Source: Bacillota bacterium
Lineage (GTDB): Bacteria > Bacillota > Clostridia > Peptostreptococcales > Anaerovoracaceae
NCBI GenBank assembly: GCA_016283945.1
Contig: JAEENW010000051.1
Coordinates: forward strand, 1 to 6,909
Direction of reading: 5' to 3'
DNA: 6,909 nt
In this document: positions 1-5,500 of the stretch, piece by piece
How positions within the stretch are numbered: the first letter of the stretch is position 1
Layout: each line of letters starts with the position of its first letter
The notes under the pieces: generated by a model
The model's input: the letters and a program-made list of their open reading frames with translations, nothing else
What the model was told of the DNA's origin: nothing
The model's database searches: none
Made by a program: the position numbers and the translations under genes

Positions 1-1426
1 TGCCTACGTTGGCCTCCACCTTGAACTCACGGAGCAGCCTGTCCACGATGATCTCCAGATGGAGCTCGCCCATTCCCGCGATGATCGTCTGACCGGTGTC
101 GGGATCCGTGTAGGTCTTGAAGGTCGGGTCCTCCTCGGCCAGCTTGGAGAGGGCTATGCCCATCTTCTCGAGACCGGCCTTGGTCTTGGGCTCGATCGCG
201 ATCTGGATGACCGGATCGGGGAACTGCATGGATTCGAGGATGATGGGGGATTTCTCGTCGCACAGGGTGTCGCCGGTGGTGGTGTCCCTGAGGCCTACCG
301 CGGCAGCGATATCGCCGGAATAGACCATGTCGATATCCTCCCTATGGTTGGCGTGCATCTGAAGTATCCTTCCCATGCGCTCGCGCTTGTTCTTGGTTGA
401 GTTGTAGGCGTAGGAACCGCTCTGCAGCGTTCCGGAGTAGACTCTGAAGAACGCGAGCTTTCCTACGAACGGATCAGCCATGATCTTGAAGGCCAGAGCG
501 GCGAACGGCTCCTTGTCTCCGGTGTGGCGGACGTCGGGCTCGCCGGTCTTGGGATCCACGCCCTCGATGGGCGGGATGTCCAGCGGAGACGGCATGTAGT
601 CGACGATCGCGTCGAGCAGGAGCTGGATGCCCTTGTTCTTGTAAGCTGAGCCGCAGAGCACGGGGACCATCTCGTTAGCTATAGTCTGCTTCCTGATGAC
701 CTTCTTGATCTGCTCGATGCTCGGCTCCTCGCCCATGAGGTAGTTCTCGAGGAGCTCCTCGTCGGTCTCGGCGACCGCCTCGATGAGCTTCTGATGATAC
801 TCCTGAGCCTTCTCCTTCATCGACTCGGGGATCTCGGCCTCCTGGAAGACCTTTCCCAGAGCGTCGTGATAGAGCTCAGCCTTCATGGTGATCAGATCAA
901 CGACTCCTTCAAAGCCTGCTTCCGCTCCGATGGGGAGCTGGATGGGCACGGCATTGGCCTTGAGCCTGTCATCGATCATCTCGAGGACGTGGTAGAAGTC
1001 GGCTCCCATGATGTCCATCTTGTTGACGAAGATCATCCTGGGGACCCCGTACTTCTCCGCCTGTCTCCAGACGGTCTCAGACTGGGGCTCAACTCCGCCC
1101 TTGGCGCAGAGCACCGTGACGGCTCCGTCGAGGACTCTGAGAGATCTCTCGACCTCTACGGTGAAGTCCACGTGGCCCGGGGTGTCGATGATGTTGATCC
1201 TTGTATTCTTCCACTGCGCAGTGGTAGCGGCGGAGGTGATCGTTATGCCGCGCTCCTGCTCCTGAGCCATCCAGTCCATGGTGGCGGTGCCGTCATGAGT
1301 CTCACCGATCTTGTGAGTCTTGCCGGTGTAGAAGAGTATGCGCTCAGTAGTGGTGGTCTTACCGGCGTCGATGTGGGCCATGATACCGATATTCCTGGTA
1401 TTCTCGAGCGAGAATTGTCTTGGCAT
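1..1426 (-). CDS. fusA: Elongation factor G (EF-G), N-terminal 475 residues, cut by window edge
   Basis: EF-G is the cytoplasmic GTPase that drives translocation of tRNA and mRNA on the ribosome and, with RRF, ribosome recycling. Seen here: the P-loop AHIDAGKTT (residues 17-25), switch I RGITI (59-63), switch II DTPGH (81-85, with the GTPase-activating His85), NKMD guanine-specificity motif (135-138) and the GSA G5 motif (about 260-262). Domain II follows from about residue 290 and domain III from about 405, ending with GELHLEI (453-459). Phe88 and His456, in regions linked to fusidic acid sensitivity, have the usual identities. The family is about 690 residues, so domains IV and V lie beyond the window. 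The frame is open throughout with no frameshift. The ATG start is fixed by AGGAGG (1434-1439) seven bases upstream and by the conserved MPRQFSLENTRNIGIMAHID beginning. It follows rpsG by 51 bases, the usual str operon order; tuf may follow. Identification is secure. Confidence 0.98.
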   Translation of the reverse strand, partial: MPRQFSLENTRNIGIMAHIDAGKTTTTERILFYTGKTHKIGETHDGTATMDWMAQEQERGITITSAATTAQWKNTRINIIDTPGHVDFTVEVERSLRVLDGAVTVLCAKGGVEPQSETVWRQAEKYGVPRMIFVNKMDIMGADFYHVLEMIDDRLKANAVPIQLPIGAEAGFEGVVDLITMKAELYHDALGKVFQEAEIPESMKEKAQEYHQKLIEAVAETDEELLENYLMGEEPSIEQIKKVIRKQTIANEMVPVLCGSAYKNKGIQLLLDAIVDYMPSPLDIPPIEGVDPKTGEPDVRHTGDKEPFAALAFKIMADPFVGKLAFFRVYSGTLQSGSYAYNSTKNKRERMGRILQMHANHREDIDMVYSGDIAAAVGLRDTTTGDTLCDEKSPIILESMQFPDPVIQIAIEPKTKAGLEKMGIALSKLAEEDPTFKTYTDPDTGQTIIAGMGELHLEIIVDRLLREFKVEANVG

Positions 1427-1433
1427 GATGTTC

Positions 1434-1439
1434 CCTCCT
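1434..1439 (-). promoter_or_regulatory. fusA ribosome binding site AGGAGG
   Basis: A full AGGAGG core, within AAAGGAGGG, lies seven bases before the fusA ATG. The 51-base rpsG-fusA gap otherwise shows no convincing hairpin or promoter, so fusA is probably translated from the same message as rpsG. Confidence 0.9.
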
Positions 1440-1477
1440 TTCTTAATTGCTTATAACGATATGATACTGACTGTTCA

Positions 1478-1948
1478 TCAGAATCTGTAATGAGCGAACG
1501 CCCTGTTCGCTTCGGCCATCCTGTGCGTATCCTCTCTCTTCTTGACGGATCCGCCCAGTCCGTTGGACGCGTCCATGAGCTCCTTGGCGAGCCTCTCGGA
1601 CATCGTTCTCTCTCCTCTGGCTCTGGTGTACTGAGTCAGCCACCTGAGTCCGAGAGTCTGACGTCTTTCGGGCCTGACTTCCATAGGAACCTGGTAGTTG
1701 GCGCCACCGACTCTTCTGGCCTTAACTTCGACCTGAGGCATGATGTTGTTCATCGCCTTCTGGAAGACCTCTACGGGGTCCTCTCCGGTCTCCTTCTGGA
1801 TCTGTTCAAAGGCATCGTATACGATCTTCTGAGCAACGCCCTTCTTGCCGTCGAGCATGATGCTGTTGATCAGCTTCGCAACTACGATATTGCCGTAAAC
1901 AGGATCCGGAAGCACTTCCCTTTTGGGTACTCTACCTCTTCTAGGCAC
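1478..1948 (-). CDS. rpsG: 30S ribosomal protein S7
   Basis: S7 is a primary 16S rRNA binding protein that starts assembly of the 30S head and lines the E site. The product is 156 residues, the normal length in Firmicutes. Visible family features are the start MPRRGRVPKRE, the segment DPVYGN (15-20) followed by KLINSIMLDGKK (25-36), the beta-hairpin around EVKARRVGGANYQVPMEV (74-91), the Arg-rich RPERRQTLGLRWL (92-104), and the C-terminal AEANRAFAHYRF. The start is GTG, not ATG: it sits six bases after AAGGAGG, and MPRRG matches the family N-terminus. Upstream in-frame codons as far as an ATG at 2011 would add 21 residues that look nothing like S7. Stop is a tandem TGATGA. In E. coli S7 represses its own operon by binding the rpsL-rpsG spacer; here that spacer holds three hairpins, so a comparable control is possible but unproven. 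Confidence 0.98.
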   Translation of the reverse strand: MPRRGRVPKREVLPDPVYGNIVVAKLINSIMLDGKKGVAQKIVYDAFEQIQKETGEDPVEVFQKAMNNIMPQVEVKARRVGGANYQVPMEVRPERRQTLGLRWLTQYTRARGERTMSERLAKELMDASNGLGGSVKKREDTHRMAEANRAFAHYRF

Positions 1949-1954
1949 TTCTTC

Positions 1955-1961
1955 CCTCCTT
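1955..1961 (-). promoter_or_regulatory. rpsG ribosome binding site AAGGAGG, fixes the GTG start
   Basis: A full AAGGAGG lies six bases before GTG at 1948 and is what decides this start over upstream ATG codons. Its two leading A residues form the end of a small predicted stem (1960-1974), so the site could be partly closed when that stem forms. Confidence 0.9.
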
Positions 1962-1974
1962 GCGACAAGCGCAA
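1960..1974 (-). other. Small hairpin abutting the rpsG ribosome binding site
   Basis: In the mRNA, TTGCG and CGCAA pair perfectly around a five-base loop (CTTGT). The 3' arm runs into the AAGGAGG of rpsG. The stem is only five base pairs and could be chance, but it is the third hairpin in a row in this spacer. It could modulate initiation on rpsG; the sequence alone does not show this. Confidence 0.4.
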
Positions 1975-1987
1975 TTTCATCGGTACT

Positions 1988-2008
1988 CACCGGGTAAGCC
2001 GCCCGGTG
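1988..2008 (-). other. GC-rich hairpin in the rpsL-rpsG spacer
   Basis: CACCGGG and CCCGGTG form a perfect seven-base-pair stem around a seven-base loop. No run of U follows, so it is not a Rho-independent terminator. It lies between the long hairpin at 2011-2042 and the small one at the rpsG ribosome binding site. Possible roles are a protein binding site, an RNase cleavage or pause site, or a translational spacer structure. Confidence 0.6.
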
Positions 2009-2010
2009 CA

Positions 2011-2042
2011 ATGCCCAAGTCTATGACATAGAGAATGGGCAT
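2011..2042 (-). other. Long hairpin in the rpsL-rpsG spacer
   Basis: ATGCCCA and TGGGCAT form a seven-base-pair outer stem. Inside, after a small 3x2 internal loop, TCTAT and ATAGA form a five-base-pair stem closed by GTC. Twelve pairs in 32 bases is a well-formed structure. It lacks a trailing U run, so it is not an intrinsic terminator. It lies where E. coli carries its S7 repressor site, but I do not see that the E. coli site itself is conserved here, so a regulatory role is inference. Confidence 0.6.
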
Positions 2043-2074
2043 ACCTGCCGATATTAGCTATAACTTCAATTGGC

Positions 2075-2494
2075 CTATTTCTTCTTCTTAGGTCTCTTAG
2101 CGCCGTACTTGGAACGGGCCTGTCCGCGGTTTGCGACACCCGCGGTATCAAGAGTACCTCTGACGATGTGATATCTCACACCAGGCAGATCCTTGACACG
2201 GCCGCCCCTGATGAGGACTACGCTGTGCTCCTGAAGGTTGTGCCCCTCGCCCGGGATGTAGGCGGTGACTTCGATCCCGTTGGTGAGCCTGACCCTCGCG
2301 ACTTTTCTGAGCGCGGAGTTCGGCTTCTTCGGGGTCACGGTCTTAACGGAAGTGCAGACGCCTCTCTTCTGAGGTGACTTGGTGTTGGTAGGAACTCTTC
2401 TGAGCGAGTTCATACCTCTCAGAAGCGCGGGGCTGTTCGGCTTCTTCGCGGTCTGGGTCCTTCCCTCTCTTACCAATTGATTTATGGTAGGCAT
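2075..2494 (-). CDS. rpsL: 30S ribosomal protein S12
   Basis: S12 sits at the 30S decoding centre and affects accuracy and streptomycin response. The product is 139 residues, close to the Firmicutes form; relative to the 124-residue E. coli protein it has an extra segment of about 14 residues around residues 26-40. Seen directly: the start MPTINQLVREGR, the decoding loop TPKKPNSALRK (54-64), the block GHNLQEHSVVLIRGGRVKDL (84-103), PGVRYH, and a lysine-rich end KRPKKKK. Lys56 and Lys101, equivalent to E. coli Lys43 and Lys88 where streptomycin resistance changes occur, are both lysine, so no resistance allele is evident. Asp102 is the residue modified by RimO in species that have it. Ser49 replaces the Arg often found after VCT, a variable position. 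The ATG is preferred to an upstream in-frame ATG at 2551 because it fits the family N-terminus and has AAAGGAG seven bases upstream. The gene probably has its own promoter at 2561-2589 as well as read-through from rpoC. Confidence 0.98.
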   Translation of the reverse strand: MPTINQLVREGRTQTAKKPNSPALLRGMNSLRRVPTNTKSPQKRGVCTSVKTVTPKKPNSALRKVARVRLTNGIEVTAYIPGEGHNLQEHSVVLIRGGRVKDLPGVRYHIVRGTLDTAGVANRGQARSKYGAKRPKKKK

Positions 2495-2501
2495 TCCATT
2501 T

Positions 2502-2508
2502 CTCCTTT
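2502..2508 (-). promoter_or_regulatory. rpsL ribosome binding site AAAGGAG
   Basis: AAAGGAG lies seven bases before the ATG at 2494 and supports that start rather than the upstream in-frame ATG at 2551, which lies close to the inferred transcription start and has no such site. Confidence 0.88.
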
Positions 2509-2528
2509 CTTCTAAGATTTTATGTGAT

Positions 2529-2545
2529 GCTCCCGCTGGGGGAGC
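2529..2545 (-). other. Hairpin in the rpsL leader
   Basis: GCTCCC and GGGAGC pair perfectly around a five-base loop (CCAGC), and GTG/CAC just outside could extend the stem past a small internal loop. It begins roughly nine bases after the transcription start inferred from the promoter at 2561-2589, so it would sit near the 5' end of an rpsL-first message. It is followed by ATCACATAAAATC, without a U run, so it is not an intrinsic terminator. It could protect the 5' end from RNases or act as a control element; neither is shown. Confidence 0.6.
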
Positions 2546-2560
2546 GGCCACAACATTGGA

Positions 2561-2589
2561 AGTATATCAGCATTTCGCCCTGCCGTCAA
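2561..2589 (-). promoter_or_regulatory. Sigma-A type promoter between rpoC and rpsL
   Basis: On the minus strand TTGACG (2589-2584) is separated by exactly 17 bases from TATACT (2566-2561), and TGA directly before the -10 makes an extended -10 (TGATATACT). Each hexamer is one mismatch from the housekeeping consensus. The -35 begins seven bases after the rpoC stop codon and the -10 is in the noncoding gap. Transcription would start near 2554-2557, giving a leader of about 60 bases before rpsL. It would let rpsL, rpsG and fusA be expressed apart from rpoBC. No operator is evident. Confidence 0.8.
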
Positions 2590-2595
2590 TGCGAA

Positions 2596-5500
2596 TTATT
2601 CAACGGCTGCGGGCTCGCTGCTCTCCTCCTCGGAAGGCTCATCGTACTCGGGCTCGATGTCCTTCATGTTGAACGACTCCATGAATTCGGCGTTGGCGCC
2701 GTAGTCCACGTTGACGTTCCTGTAGATCTTCATGCCGGTCCCGGCGGGGATCAGCTTGCCGATGATGACGTTCTCCTTGAGTCCGTCGAGGTTGTCCGAC
2801 TTGCCCTTGATGGCCGCGTCGGTGAGCACCCTCGTGGTCTCCTGGAAGGAGGCCGCGGAGAGGAAGGAGTTGGTCGCGAGGGACGCCTTGGTGATGCCGA
2901 GGAGCTCTCTGGAGGCCGAAGCCGGCTCCTGGCCCTCCTCGATCAGCGCGTTGGCGGCCTCGAGCTCGGCCTTGTCGTAGAGAGCGCCGGGCAGCAGCCT
3001 GGTGTCTCCGGCGTCGTCTACCCTGTACTTGGAAAGCATCTGGGAGACGATGACCTCGACGTGCTTATCGTTGATATCTACGCCCTGCAGACGGTATACC
3101 CTCTGTACTTCCTTGAGGAGGTACTGGTATACGCCCTGAACGCCGGTGAGGCGCAGGATGTCGTGCGGGTTGAGCGGGCCCTGGGTGATGCCGTCTCCGG
3201 CGTGGACGAAGTCTCCCTCGGAGACCTTGAGCCTGGCGCCGTAGGGAACGACGTAGACCCTGTCCTCAGTGCCCTCCTCCTCGCTGCTGCTGCGGACGAC
3301 GACCTCGGTCTTGTTGTCCTCGCGGGTCGCGATGGAAACGACCTGTCCGTCGGCCTCGCAGATCTCGGCCATACCCTTGGGCCTCCTGGCCTCGAAGAGC
3401 TCTTCGACTCTGGGAAGACCCTGGGTGATATCGCTTCCGGCGAGGGATATTCCGCCGGAGTGGAAGTTTCTCATGGTGAGCTGGGTGCCCGGCTCTCCGA
3501 TGGACTGCGCCGCGATGATGCCGACGGCCTCGCCGATGGTGACGGGCTCGCCCGTCGCGAGGTTCCTGCCGTAGCATCTGGCGCATACGCCGTGCTCGGA
3601 CTTGCAGGTCATGACCGACCTGATCTTGACGGACTCGATGCCGGCCGCCTCGATGGCGTCGGCGGCGTCCTCCTCGATCTCCTCGCCGCCCGCGACGATG
3701 ACCTCTCCGGTCTTCGGGTCGCAGATGTCGTCGAGCGCGGTCCTGCCGATGATCCTGAGCTTCAGCGGCTCGATGGTCTCCTTGCCGTCGGTGAAGGCCT
3801 TGACCTCGATGCCCTCGTCGGTTCCGCAGTCGTCCTCCCTGACGATGACGTTGTGGGAGACGTCTACGAGCCTTCTGGTGAGGTAGCCCGAGTCAGCGGT
3901 ACGCAGAGCGGTGTCCGCGAGTCCCTTTCTGGCGCCGTTGGAGGATACGAAGTACTCCATTACGGACAGGCCTTCGCGGAAGTTGGAGGTGATGGGGACC
4001 TCGATGGTCTTACCGGTGGCGTTGGCCATCAGTCCTCTCATTCCGCCGATCTGCTTGATCTGGTTCTTGGAACCTCTCGCTCCGGAGTCAGCCATGAAGA
4101 ACAGGTTGTTGTTCTTGGGCAGGTTCGCCATCAGGGCGTTCGCGACGTCCTCGGTGGCCTCGTGCCAGATCTCGAGGACCTTCTCGTAGCGCTCGTTGTT
4201 GGTCATCAGGGCGCGCCTGTAGGCCGCCTGATATTGATCGACCTTGGTCTGTGCCGCGGCGATGATGCCGGCCTTCTCCTTGGGCATGAGCATGTCGCCG
4301 ATGGAGATGGTGATGGCTGCCTTGGTCGAATACTTGAAGCCGGTGCTCTTGATGTGGTCCATCATGACGACGGTCTCGGTGTTGCCGTGGCGTCTGAAGC
4401 AGCGGTCGATGATGTCGGTGAGGTCGCCCTTGCGGACGAGGAACCCGATCTCATAGGAGTACGGATCGGTCTTCCTGTCGATGTAGCCGAGGTCCTGGGG
4501 GATCTTCTCGTTGAAGATGACCCTTCCGACGGTGGTCTCGACGAGCTTTCCGGGATCATCCGGTCCGAGCTTCTTGAGTACCTTGACGCGGGCGTGGATG
4601 CCGAGGTTGCCGGTCTGGTAAGCCATGAGCATCTCAGCCTCGTCGCAGAACACCTTGCCGTCTCCGAGCTCGGGGATCCTCTCGAATCCGTCGGCGCGGT
4701 TCTTCTCGAGCTCCTTCGCGTCCTCGAACTCATCGACGCGCTCGGTGACGGTGCCGTCCTCGAGGGTCTTGGCGCAGACGCCGGGGTGAGTGAGGTAGTA
4801 GGATCCGAGGATCATGTCCTGAGTCGGAGTGGTGATCGGAGAGCCGTCCTTGGGAGCGAGTATGTTGTTGACGGAGAGCATGAGGAACCTGGCCTCAGCC
4901 TGAGCCTCAACGGAGAGAGGCACGTGTACCGCCATCTGGTCGCCGTCGAAGTCCGCGTTGTAAGCGGTGCAGACGAGCGGGTGCAGCTTGATCGCCTTGC
5001 CCTCTACGAGCACCGGCTCGAAGGCCTGGATGCCCAGCCTGTGGAGGGTCGGGGCGCGGTTGAGGAGCACGGGATGGTCCTTGATGATGTCGTCGAGGAC
5101 GTCCCAGACCTCGGGACGGACCTTTTCGACCATCCTCTTGGCGCTCTTGATGTTGTGCGCGGTGCCGTTGAGCACGAGCTCCTTCATGATGAAGGGCTTG
5201 AAGAGCTCGAGGGCCATCTTCTTGGGAAGTCCGCACTGATAGAACTTCAGCTCGGGGCCGACTACGATAACGGAACGTCCGGAGTAGTCGACGCGCTTTC
5301 CGAGCAGGTTCTGACGGAAGCGTCCCTGCTTGCCCTTGAGCATGTCGGAGAGGGACTTGAGAGCCCTTCCGCCGGGGCCGGTGACCGGGCGGCCTCTGCG
5401 GCCGTTGTCGATCAGGGCGTCCACAGCCTCCTGGAGCATGCGCTTCTCGTTGCGCACGATGATGTCGGGCGCGCCGAGCTCGAGCAGCTTCTTGAGGCGG

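Noticed and set aside
794..1456. A 220-codon plus-strand open frame opposite fusA
   Set aside because: It is the same codon-aligned shadow effect against a secure fusA frame; there is no ribosome binding site and no family resemblance.
1440..1477. A promoter upstream of fusA (TATAAG as -10)
   Set aside because: The hexamer at the expected -35 distance matches the consensus at only about three of six positions.
1882..1980. A 32-codon upstream open frame (ATG at 1980) overlapping the rpsG start in another frame
   Set aside because: It has no good ribosome binding site, only a weak GGTGAG; most of it is forced by the rpsG sequence and its ribosome site. It could be a leader peptide, but nothing supports translation.
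1490..2026. A 178-codon plus-strand open frame opposite rpsG and its leader
   Set aside because: It mirrors rpsG codons; the sense frame is an unambiguous S7.
2051..2085. A second promoter in the rpsL-rpsG gap (TAATAT as -10)
   Set aside because: At a 17-base spacing no hexamer resembling TTGACA is found upstream, so the -10 match is probably chance in an AT-rich patch.
2323..2334. Streptomycin resistance change in S12
   Set aside because: Lys56 and Lys101, the positions equivalent to E. coli Lys43 and Lys88, are both lysine and the surrounding motifs are intact.
2482..2499. A five-codon open frame overlapping the rpsL start (ATG at 2499)
   Set aside because: The ATG is only two bases from AGGAG, too close for efficient initiation; the rpsL ATG has the ideal spacing.
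2529..2545. Rho-independent terminator or attenuator between rpoC and rpsL
   Set aside because: The hairpin is real but is followed by ATCACATAAAATC rather than a U run, and it lies downstream of a strong promoter.
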